Notes under the pieces: generated by a model | What the model was told of the DNA's origin: nothing | Seen by the model: only the letters and a program-made list of their open reading frames with translations | Database searches by the model: none | Shown here: piece by piece, positions 1 through 6,297 of the stretch | Position numbering within the stretch: the stretch's first letter is position 1 | Layout: the number at the start of each line of letters is the position of its first letter | Origin: Comamonadaceae bacterium | GTDB taxonomy: Bacteria > Pseudomonadota > Gammaproteobacteria > Burkholderiales > Burkholderiaceae_C | Assembly (NCBI GenBank): GCA_024642025.1 | Contig: JAHEBY010000114.1 | Location: 1-8,018 of the forward strand | Reading direction: 5' to 3' | DNA length: 8,018 bases | Position numbers and translations under genes: made by a program

Positions 1-42
1 CCGGAGAAATCCGTGCCGGTTCGATTCCGGCCCCGGGCACCA
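1..42 (+). tRNA. tRNA-Leu, 3' part only (class II)
   Basis: The window opens inside a tRNA gene. The T arm is visible as stem GCCGG (15-19), loop TTCGATT (20-26) and stem CCGGC (27-31). The 3' acceptor strand CCCGGGC (32-38), discriminator A (39) and an encoded CCA (40-42) follow. Before the T arm, CGGA (2-5), a GAAA tetraloop (6-9) and TCCG (10-13) form a long variable arm, so this is a class II tRNA (Leu, Ser or Tyr). Discriminator A argues against Ser, which normally carries G. The acceptor implies a GCCCGGG 5' strand, typical of bacterial tRNA-Leu. The anticodon lies outside the window, so the isoacceptor is unknown and Tyr is not strictly excluded. Confidence 0.88.
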
Positions 43-61
43 CCGCAGCAACTGTCTGCGG
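43..61 (+). other. short hairpin directly after the tRNA
   Basis: CCGCAG (43-48) and CTGCGG (56-61) are perfect complements around a 7-base loop and start on the base after the encoded CCA. The stem could help stop transcription or guide 3' processing of the tRNA precursor. No run of T follows, so it is not a standard intrinsic terminator, and a 6-bp stem could be chance. Confidence 0.3.
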
Positions 62-161
62 CAATCGCCGATATCGTCCAGGTCGACGCACTCGAATCAC
101 CTCACGGGAAAACCCTAGCTACCGGCCACTATCACGCCCGATAGACTGGACTCGTAACAGA

Positions 162-183
162 CGCAAACCAATCGGCGTTTGCG
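162..183. promoter_or_regulatory. 7+7 inverted repeat, probable operator of the lactonase-ABC operon
   Basis: CGCAAAC (162-168) and GTTTGCG (177-183) are perfect inverted repeats separated by 8 bases. The dyad ends 28 bases before the ATG at 212, in the only non-coding leader of the plus-strand operon. The size and position fit an operator for a repressor such as a LacI- or GntR-type protein, or a short mRNA hairpin. No regulator gene lies in the window to pair with it. I saw no convincing -35/-10 pair nearby, so the promoter itself is not placed. The rest of the 43-211 leader holds no gene that I can support. Confidence 0.45.
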
Positions 184-211
184 GATTCTTCAGCGCCTAA
201 ACACCACCAAC

Positions 212-1132
212 ATGACTTCATTCCATATTCTTGACCCCCGCTTTGCGAAGATACCGCTCGCGGGCGAAGCCATGGAAAAGCTGTGTACGGGAGCCATCTG
301 GAATGAAGGCCCAGTCTGGATTGGCGAGGAAGGCGTTTTGCTGTGGAGCGACATTCCCAACAACCGGATGTTGAGGTGGCATCCTGCTGAAGGCATGACC
401 GTCTGGCGCGAAAAGGTTGAGTTCACCAACGGGCACACGCGGGAGGCCAATGGCTCTCTGCTGCACTGCTCGCACGGTCTGCGCGCCGTCGTGCGAACCC
501 GGTTTGACACCAAAATGCAAGCTTTGCCGGACGAAATCGTCGTGGACCGCTACCAGGGCCGACGGTTCAATTCGCCCAACGACATCGTGGTCAAGTCGGA
601 TGGTTCGATCTGGTTCACCGATCCGCCTTATGGCATCGCATCGAACCGTGAAGGCTATGCTGCCCCGAGTGAACTGGGCGATTGTTACGTGTTCCGCCTC
701 GACCCAAAAAGTGGAGCGCTGCGCATCGTCAGCGACTTCGTCGAAGAGCCCAATGGCCTCGCATTTTCGCCGGATGAATCGGTTTTGTATGTATCCGACA
801 CCTCGGCGGCGCTGCGCGAAGGCGGCAATCACCACATCGTCGCCTTTGATGTGGTTGGCGGGCAAGACTTGTCCAACCCCCGGATATTTGCCGTCGTCAA
901 CCCCGGGCTAGCCGATGGATTTCGGGTAGACAAGAATGGCTTCGTTTACACCAGCAGCGAAGACAGTGTGCAGGTTTACCACCCAGACGGAACACTGATT
1001 GGGCGCCTGCCAGTTCCGGAGAAAGTCGGCAACGTCACGTTTGGTGGCGCTGCAGGTGACGAACTTTTCATCTGCGCCAGCTCGTCAATCTATCGCATCC
1101 GTTTGAATACGCGCGGAGCAACACCGACGTGA
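212..1132 (+). CDS. SMP-30/gluconolactonase/LRE family lactonase
   Basis: 306-residue protein of the SMP-30/gluconolactonase six-bladed beta-propeller family, which hydrolyses sugar lactones using one divalent metal ion. Family landmarks are in order: NEGPVW with the probable ligand Glu32, the SPND segment with Asn123, the FTDPPYG loop (135-141), the EPNGLAFSPD segment with Asn181, and LADGFRVDKNG with the probable ligand and catalytic Asp235. There is no signal peptide, so it should be cytoplasmic. An in-frame TTG at 179 would add 11 residues, but it falls inside the 162-183 inverted repeat. The ATG at 212 gives the usual N terminus (ILDPRF), so I chose it, although no clear Shine-Dalgarno precedes it. 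Its stop overlaps the ATPase start by 4 bp, suggesting the lactonase acts on a product of the imported sugar. Exact substrate unknown. Confidence 0.9.
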   Translation: MTSFHILDPRFAKIPLAGEAMEKLCTGAIWNEGPVWIGEEGVLLWSDIPNNRMLRWHPAEGMTVWREKVEFTNGHTREANGSLLHCSHGLRAVVRTRFDTKMQALPDEIVVDRYQGRRFNSPNDIVVKSDGSIWFTDPPYGIASNREGYAAPSELGDCYVFRLDPKSGALRIVSDFVEEPNGLAFSPDESVLYVSDTSAALREGGNHHIVAFDVVGGQDLSNPRIFAVVNPGLADGFRVDKNGFVYTSSEDSVQVYHPDGTLIGRLPVPEKVGNVTFGGAAGDELFICASSSIYRIRLNTRGATPT

Positions 1133-2664
1133 CTGCCGCCCTGCTGCGATTCGCGTCTGTCAGCAAACGGTTCGGTGGGACGCAGGCGGTTGACGACGTG
1201 TCACTGGATGTACATGAGGGCGAAATACTGGCACTCCTCGGAGAAAACGGCGCCGGGAAATCCACCCTCATCAAACTGCTTGCAGGGATATATCCCGTCG
1301 ATCAGGGAGAGATCTACTTCCAGGGCAAACCGCAGAAGGGCTGGCGTAGCACAGATCGAAGCCATCAGCCCGTCGCATTCATCCATCAGGATCTGGGCCT
1401 GGTGGAGTGGATGACAGTGGCCGAGAACGTTGGGCTTGGCATGGGCTATCCCCGTCGGTTTGGTCTTATCGATTGGCGTGCAGCGCATGCTACCGCGCGG
1501 CGAGTGATGCAACGTGTAGGGTGCAATATCGATCCCGCACGCCGCGTGTTCTCGCTGACGCGTGCCGAAAAATCGCTGCTCGCGATTGGCCGGGCGCTCG
1601 AAGTGAAGGCCCGCCTGCTGGTGCTCGATGAGCCGTCGGCAAGCCTACCGATGGCAGACGTCCACACGCTCTTTGGCGTGCTGCGCGATTTGCGACAACA
1701 AGGTATGGCCATGATCTATGTGTCGCATCGGCTGGACGAGGTGATGGCGATCTCTGATCGGGCCGCGGTCATGCGGGATGGCAAGCTGGTTTCTGTGCAG
1801 ACGACTGCCCAAACGACTGAGCACAACCTGATTCAACAAATTGTCGGCAAGGCTTTGTCGGTGTCTATACCCAAAGCCCGGGCCGTGACTCAGGCCCAAG
1901 CGGTCCCGGTACTGAGGCTCGACGCTGCAGCCAGCGGCAACGCCGGCCCTTTGAGCCTGTCAATTCATGCTGGTGAAGTCGTCGGACTGGTGGGTTTGCG
2001 CGGCGCAGGCCACGAGGCCATCAGCCGCGCCATATTCGGTCGCGAACCCTTGTCGGCCGGACGCATGCAACTAATCGGGCAGGACGTGTGTCTGACTTGC
2101 CCGGCCGACGCCATCCGCGCTGGTGTCGCCTATGTGGCCAGCGAACGGCTTGAAGAGAATCTGGCCAGTTCCATGAGCGTTCTGGAGAATCTGTTCCCTA
2201 ATGCGACCTTGCGCGGTGAGCGGGGCATCAATCTCAAGCGGCGGCGGAACGAACAATCCAGTGCCATGGCATTGATTGAACGGTTCGACATCAATCCGCC
2301 TGCGCCCGGTGCTGAAGTGCAGCAACTGTCAGGCGGCAATCAGCAAAAAGTTGTTCTGGCGCGCTGGTTCCATCTGGATAAGCCGCTGGTTGTGCTGGAG
2401 GAGCCTACCGCCGGCGTGGACGTGGGCGCCAAGAGACAAATTTATGCCTTGTTGCGCGAAAGGGCGCACGCCGGCTGCGCGCTGGTTGTGGTTTCGACCG
2501 ATTTTGAGGAAGTCGCCGCCGTTTGCAATCGTGTGCTCGTCTTTCGCAACGGCCTGATCGTTTCCGAATTGACTGCCTCAGACATTACCGTGGAGAAGTT
2601 GCTGTCAATGGCGGCTGGAGGCCGTGCAACGCCAGAGCCGCAAACCGAGGAGGCTATGGCATGA
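1129..2664 (+). CDS. sugar ABC transporter ATP-binding protein (RbsA/XylG type, two fused NBDs)
   Basis: 511 residues, the usual length for fused double-ATPase subunits of ribose/xylose-type importers. NBD1 has Walker A GENGAGKS (38-45), Q-loop HQD (86-88), Walker B LLVLDEP (163-169) and switch His200. Its signature region reads SLTRAEKSLLAIGRAL (142-157) and lacks the LSGGQ core. NBD2 has a degenerate Walker A, GLRGAGHE (289-296), a canonical signature LSGGNQQK (400-407), Walker B VVLEEPTAGVD (421-431) and no switch His (STDFEE, 456-461). So one composite ATP site (NBD1 Walker A with NBD2 signature) looks active and the other degenerate, as is common in this subfamily. The start is GTG at 1129, inside the upstream stop region (GTGA), with GGAG at 1115-1118. 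It overlaps the permease by 4 bp. It acts on the cytoplasmic face of the inner membrane. Confidence 0.95.
   Translation: MTAALLRFASVSKRFGGTQAVDDVSLDVHEGEILALLGENGAGKSTLIKLLAGIYPVDQGEIYFQGKPQKGWRSTDRSHQPVAFIHQDLGLVEWMTVAENVGLGMGYPRRFGLIDWRAAHATARRVMQRVGCNIDPARRVFSLTRAEKSLLAIGRALEVKARLLVLDEPSASLPMADVHTLFGVLRDLRQQGMAMIYVSHRLDEVMAISDRAAVMRDGKLVSVQTTAQTTEHNLIQQIVGKALSVSIPKARAVTQAQAVPVLRLDAAASGNAGPLSLSIHAGEVVGLVGLRGAGHEAISRAIFGREPLSAGRMQLIGQDVCLTCPADAIRAGVAYVASERLEENLASSMSVLENLFPNATLRGERGINLKRRRNEQSSAMALIERFDINPPAPGAEVQQLSGGNQQKVVLARWFHLDKPLVVLEEPTAGVDVGAKRQIYALLRERAHAGCALVVVSTDFEEVAAVCNRVLVFRNGLIVSELTASDITVEKLLSMAAGGRATPEPQTEEAMA
2647..2653 (+). promoter_or_regulatory. Shine-Dalgarno that fixes the permease start
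   Basis: GAGGAGG lies 7 bases before the ATG at 2661, inside the 3' end of the ATPase gene. It decides the permease start: the reading frame stays open upstream to 2523, but those 46 codons overlap the ATPase and encode a hydrophilic stretch unlike a permease N terminus. Confidence 0.8.
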
Positions 2665-3758
2665 GCGGATCCATTCAATCCACCGCGCTCGAGCCCGACA
2701 AAACGCTGGATGGCGACGCTTTGACGATCTGGCAACGACTTGGGCGGGGCGTTCCGGTGTATGGCCTGGTCGTGCTGACTGTCGGCCTTGCGGTGTTCTT
2801 CAGCATCCTGTTGCCCGATACTTTTCCCACGATTTTTAACCTGCGGGCGATTCTGGCGGACAAGTCGGTCATCGCCTTGCTGGCGCTCGCAGCAACCATT
2901 CCCATGATCACGGGCAAGATTGATTTGACTGTTGGCTATGGCATTGTGTTGTGGCACATTCTGGCAATCAGCCTGCAAACAAACTTTGGCCTGCCGTGGC
3001 CGATGGCTGTATTCGTGGTGCTGCTGTGCGCCGGGTTGTCTGGCGTATTTAACGGTCTGCTGGTTGAATTGGCACAGATTGACTCGTTCATTGCCACGCT
3101 GGGTACGGGGACAGTCATCTATTCACTTGCCATGTGGCACAGTGGCGGCCGGCAGGTTGTGGGCGAACTGCCAGATGGCTTCATCAGCATCGCTGGCGGC
3201 AATTTATTTGGCCTGCCCATTGGCGCGTTCTACGTGCTTGCCATCAGCGTCGCGCTATGGTTCGTGACCGAGTTCACACCGCTTGGGCGCGCCTTGTATG
3301 TCATTGGCGCCAATCCGAAAGCCGCGCAACTTAATGGCATATCCGTTCGCAAACACGTGCTGGGCGCGTTTGTCGCATCCGGCATGTTGTCAGGGTTCGC
3401 AGGTGTGCTGCTCGCGTCTCGACTGCAGATTGGCCAGGCGAGCGTGGGGCTGGAATTTTTACTCCCCGCACTGGTTGGGGCATTTTTGGGCTCCACCACC
3501 ATTAGGCCAGGGCGAGTCAATGTCTGGGGCACTTTGGTGGGCGTCGCCATTCTGGCCGTTGGCATCTCGGGTATTCAGCAGCTTGGCGGTTCATTCTTTG
3601 TGGAACCGCTGTTCAATGGACTGACGCTTCTGGTATCCATCGGCATTGCAGGTTGGGCCCAGCAACGACGCAACCTTTCAATCAAGCGGCGCATAGCCGA
3701 GCGGCAGCTGGCCGTTGATTCCAGCCACAACCCCACGAGCGGGGATGCGCCGGGCTGA
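2661..3758 (+). CDS. ribose-type sugar ABC transporter permease
   Basis: 365-residue integral membrane protein of the BPD_transp_2 (RbsC/XylH) family, the transmembrane half of a sugar importer. A hydrophilic N terminus (1-30) is followed by about eight to ten hydrophobic segments, for example near 33-52, 68-85, 114-135, 188-204, 232-254, 264-280, 289-304 and 315-333. The cytoplasmic coupling loop that contacts the ATPase is recognisable: PLGRALYVIGANPKAAQLNG (207-226), matching the family pattern GR..YAIGGN..AA.LSGI. The C-terminal 30 residues are polar and basic. The ATG overlaps the ATPase stop (ATGA). Length is slightly above RbsC, in line with other sugar-acid and polyol permeases. It presumably works as a dimer with the upstream ATPase and the downstream binding protein; the substrate cannot be named from sequence. 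Confidence 0.94.
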   Translation: MSGSIQSTALEPDKTLDGDALTIWQRLGRGVPVYGLVVLTVGLAVFFSILLPDTFPTIFNLRAILADKSVIALLALAATIPMITGKIDLTVGYGIVLWHILAISLQTNFGLPWPMAVFVVLLCAGLSGVFNGLLVELAQIDSFIATLGTGTVIYSLAMWHSGGRQVVGELPDGFISIAGGNLFGLPIGAFYVLAISVALWFVTEFTPLGRALYVIGANPKAAQLNGISVRKHVLGAFVASGMLSGFAGVLLASRLQIGQASVGLEFLLPALVGAFLGSTTIRPGRVNVWGTLVGVAILAVGISGIQQLGGSFFVEPLFNGLTLLVSIGIAGWAQQRRNLSIKRRIAERQLAVDSSHNPTSGDAPG

Positions 3759-3780
3759 CCAGTGCTACCTGTTCAATCAT

Positions 3781-3786
3781 AAGGAG
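3781..3786 (+). promoter_or_regulatory. strong Shine-Dalgarno of the binding-protein gene
   Basis: AAGGAG sits 6 bases before the ATG at 3793, in the 34-bp gap after the permease. It selects this start over the in-frame upstream codons from 3715, which overlap the permease and would bury the signal peptide. A strong independent site fits the usual need for excess binding protein relative to the membrane parts. Confidence 0.85.
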
Positions 3787-3792
3787 ACCACG

Positions 3793-4902
3793 ATGAAGAT
3801 GATACGAACCCGGATGGCCACTGCATTTGTTGCGCTTTGCGCGGCGGGCATGGCGCAACATGCGCTGGCAGATGATTTCCTCGACGCCGCGAAGAAAAAA
3901 GTCACGGTTGCCACCATGACCAAAGAGAAGTGGGATGGTCCGACCAGCGGGCCCAAAGCCTCGGCGAACAAGACCATTGTGTTTGTGGCCGGTGACATGA
4001 AAAATGGCGGCATTGTGGGCGTGTCCAAAGGCGTGGAAGAAGCCGGCAAGGCCATTGGATGGACGGTGCGTGTGATCGACGGACAAGGCACCGTCAGCGG
4101 TCGCACAGCTGCGCTGAATCAGGCGCTCGCGGTGAAGCCAGCGGGCATCGTGGTGGGTGGCTTTGACACGACCGAGCAAAAGGCAGCATTTGAAGGCGCC
4201 GCCAAGTCGGGCATTCCGTTGGTCGGCTGGCATTCGGGCGAGCAACCCGGTCCCAACGCAACGGCAGGCCTTTTCGCCAACGTCACAACCGTCACGGACG
4301 ACGTTGCTGACGTGGCAGCCTCATGGGCCGTTGTAGATTCTGGCGGCAAAGCCGGTGTGGTCATATTCACCGATTCGCAATATGCAATCGCCCTGTACAA
4401 GGCCCGCGCGATGGAAGCCGTCATCAAGAAATGTGGCGGTTGCACCGTGCTGAGCTTTGAAGACAGCCCCATTTCCGAAAGCTCCACCCGCATGCCGCAA
4501 TTGACCACTTCCCTGTTGCAACGATTTGGTGACAAATGGACTCACTCACTGGCCATTAACGATCTGTACTTTGACTTTATGGGGCCCTCGCTGTCATCAG
4601 CCGGCAAGAAGGGCGATGGCAATCCCAAAGCGGTATCTGCCGGTGACGGCTCAGAGGCTGCTTACCAGCGCATTCGCACCAAACGCTATCAAGCAGGAAC
4701 AGTACCAGAGCCCCTGAACATGCAGGGCTGGCAGGTTGTTGACGAATTGAACCGGGCTTTCAGCAAGGCGGCCTGGTCAGGCTATGTGCCCAAGGTGCAC
4801 TTGGTTACCGCTGAGAATGTTGGTAAGGATGGCGGGCCAAAAAACCTGTTTGACCCCGACAGCGGCTATCGCAACGAATACAAGAAAATCTGGGGCAAAT
4901 AG
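3793..4902 (+). CDS. periplasmic sugar-binding protein of the ABC transporter
   Basis: 369-residue precursor of the Peripla_BP_4 (RbsB-like) class. Residues 1-26 form a classical Sec signal peptide: basic start (MKMIRTR), hydrophobic core, and cleavage after ALA (24-26), leaving a mature protein that begins DDFLDAAKK. No lipobox is present, so it is soluble in the periplasm rather than a lipoprotein. The first lobe begins with KTIVFVAGDMKNGG (60-73), and VKPAGIVVGGFDTTEQKA (114-131) is the typical hinge-side segment of sugar binders. Two cysteines in KKCGGC (Cys214, Cys217) form a CxxC pair in the exported domain, which could be a disulfide. The C terminus is Lys-rich (NEYKKIWGK). It delivers the substrate to the permease encoded immediately upstream. 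The sequence is unlike RbsB in detail, so the ligand is open. Confidence 0.93.
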   Translation: MKMIRTRMATAFVALCAAGMAQHALADDFLDAAKKKVTVATMTKEKWDGPTSGPKASANKTIVFVAGDMKNGGIVGVSKGVEEAGKAIGWTVRVIDGQGTVSGRTAALNQALAVKPAGIVVGGFDTTEQKAAFEGAAKSGIPLVGWHSGEQPGPNATAGLFANVTTVTDDVADVAASWAVVDSGGKAGVVIFTDSQYAIALYKARAMEAVIKKCGGCTVLSFEDSPISESSTRMPQLTTSLLQRFGDKWTHSLAINDLYFDFMGPSLSSAGKKGDGNPKAVSAGDGSEAAYQRIRTKRYQAGTVPEPLNMQGWQVVDELNRAFSKAAWSGYVPKVHLVTAENVGKDGGPKNLFDPDSGYRNEYKKIWGK

Positions 4903-4938
4903 GGGCCCGTTTCGGCAAGCCGCACTAAAAGCCGGCCT

Positions 4939-6297
4939 TCAAGCCAACTTCAGTTGCGCCTTGCCGAATTCGGTTTCCAGTTCTTCGCGCACCTTGTAGG
5001 CCTTCGTGGTTTGATTCATCGCCACATCGGCCCAGCTCAGTGACTGCCCCTTCTTCACGGGGCGGATGACCTTGACTTCATGCGCCAGCCCAAGCGGCAG
5101 GCCACCCATGCGCATGGAAGTGTCGGCGGGCAGCAGCTTGCCCCACACGGTGTAACCACCCTCGCCGTCCAGCATTTCACCGGGAGTCAAATCGCGTTTG
5201 GCGGTGGCCACCACGTCGGCATTCCAGCAGGTGGCCACCCCGGTAGGCTCGCCTCGCAGGGCGACAGATGCCACCGACACGCCAACTTCCAGCCCGATCA
5301 GGTGCCAGCGCTTGTAGAGCGTGAAATAGCGCCCGCTAGGGTCCGTATGGGCTTTGTACTCTTCAAAGCAGTTCTTGATGTAGTCGGTTTCAGCCTCCAC
5401 TGTTACCCAGACGCCCATACGGATGTCGTAGGGGATTACCCGCCCGTTGGCTTCGAGTGATGAAATCACCTCCACCATGCCTTTTCGCTCCAGCACGCCG
5501 CCCTCTTCAACCGGCCGCGTTACAAACGGGATGTCTTCCACGCTAGCGGGTGGATACAACAGGCCGTTGCTCGGCACAGTGAGGCCCGCGGCATTGGCCA
5601 CGGCCGTGCTCTCGATGGACGGCTTGGAACCGTCCAGAAAACTGTTGAACATCTTGGGGTTGAGCCCGCCGCGCTTCGCCTGCTCCGGGGAAAGCCCCCA
5701 GTTGTTCCAGACCGTGTCAGGCGTAGATTCACAAAAATGTGGCAACCACTTGTGGCCGCGGCCCGCCGCGACAACCGGGAAGCCGCAGGTGCGGGCCCAA
5801 TCCACCAAATCACAAATCAAGGCGGGCTGGTCGCCAAAGGCCAATGAGTAAACCCGCCCCGCCTGCGCGGCGCGCCTGGCCAGCAGTGGACCGCAAAAAG
5901 CGTCGGCTTCTACGGTCACGTTCACCACATGCTTGCCGTGGGCAAATGCTTCAAGAATATGGTCAACCGCCGCCACAGGGTTGCCGGTGCATTCCACAAC
6001 GATATCGATTTGCGGGTCGGAAACCAGCGCCTGCCAGTTGTCCGTGATCCAGGTTGCTCCGGTCTTGATGGCTTCCTGCGACGATTTGGCAGCGGACTGC
6101 TCGGGCTTCCACCCCACCCGGGCGAGGTTGGCGCGTGCTGCGTCAGGCGAAAGGTCCGCAATTGCGACCAGATGCACTCCAGGTGTCCGCGGGATTTGCG
6201 CAAGATACATGGAACCAAATTTGCCGGCTCCTATCAGCCCGACCCGAACCGGCTTGTTGTCGGCGGCGCGTTGTTTCAGTTTGGCGTACAGGTTCAT
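4939..6297 (-). CDS. NAD(P)-binding oxidoreductase with C-terminal SAF domain (COG4091-type, homoserine dehydrogenase-like)
   Basis: 452 residues. An N-terminal Rossmann fold shows the dinucleotide motif GLIGAGKFG (20-28), with beta2 ending at Asp48 (VAIAD) and DIVVECTGNP (98-107). The segment VNVTVEAD (125-132) to AFGDQPALICDLVDWAR (153-169) is characteristic of the predicted homoserine dehydrogenase-like family COG4091. A SAF-type domain follows near 367-430 (KRDLTPGEMLDG to HEVKVIRPVKKGQSL). To my knowledge the reaction of this family is not established; members sit in many sugar and polyol catabolic clusters. Oxidation or reduction of a small hydroxy or carbonyl compound is inferred from the fold only. 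The start overlaps the dioxygenase stop by 4 bp (ATGA) and lacks a clear Shine-Dalgarno, so translation is probably coupled. Its stop faces the binding-protein gene across a 36-bp convergent gap with no obvious terminator. Confidence 0.88.
   Translation of the reverse strand: MNLYAKLKQRAADNKPVRVGLIGAGKFGSMYLAQIPRTPGVHLVAIADLSPDAARANLARVGWKPEQSAAKSSQEAIKTGATWITDNWQALVSDPQIDIVVECTGNPVAAVDHILEAFAHGKHVVNVTVEADAFCGPLLARRAAQAGRVYSLAFGDQPALICDLVDWARTCGFPVVAAGRGHKWLPHFCESTPDTVWNNWGLSPEQAKRGGLNPKMFNSFLDGSKPSIESTAVANAAGLTVPSNGLLYPPASVEDIPFVTRPVEEGGVLERKGMVEVISSLEANGRVIPYDIRMGVWVTVEAETDYIKNCFEEYKAHTDPSGRYFTLYKRWHLIGLEVGVSVASVALRGEPTGVATCWNADVVATAKRDLTPGEMLDGEGGYTVWGKLLPADTSMRMGGLPLGLAHEVKVIRPVKKGQSLSWADVAMNQTTKAYKVREELETEFGKAQLKLA

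Noticed and set aside
179..211. TTG start adding 11 residues to the lactonase
   Set aside because: It lies inside the 162-183 inverted repeat, has no Shine-Dalgarno, and the added residues are not typical of the family; the ATG at 212 gives the usual N terminus.
218..865. 215-codon open frame on the minus strand opposite the lactonase
   Set aside because: Its translation shows no recognisable domain and it lies fully antisense to a well-supported gene; open antisense frames are common in G+C-rich coding DNA.
2523..2660. Upstream in-frame extension of the permease
   Set aside because: It overlaps the ATPase gene by over 130 bp, whereas the ATG at 2661 has a GAGGAGG site at the right spacing.
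2442..2978. 178-codon minus-strand frame across the ATPase/permease junction
   Set aside because: Antisense shadow of two confidently assigned genes; low-complexity polar translation with no family features.
3715..3792. Upstream in-frame extension of the sugar-binding protein
   Set aside because: It would place 26 residues before a clear signal peptide; AAGGAG at 3781-3786 points to the ATG at 3793.
3682..4245. 187-codon minus-strand frame over the permease end and binding-protein start
   Set aside because: It would cover the Shine-Dalgarno and signal-peptide coding region of the binding protein and has no protein-like features of its own.
4903..4938. Bidirectional terminator in the convergent gap
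   Set aside because: Only short G+C palindromes (GGGCCC, GCCGGC) and a 4-bp CGGC/GCCG match are present, with no stable stem followed by a T run on either strand.
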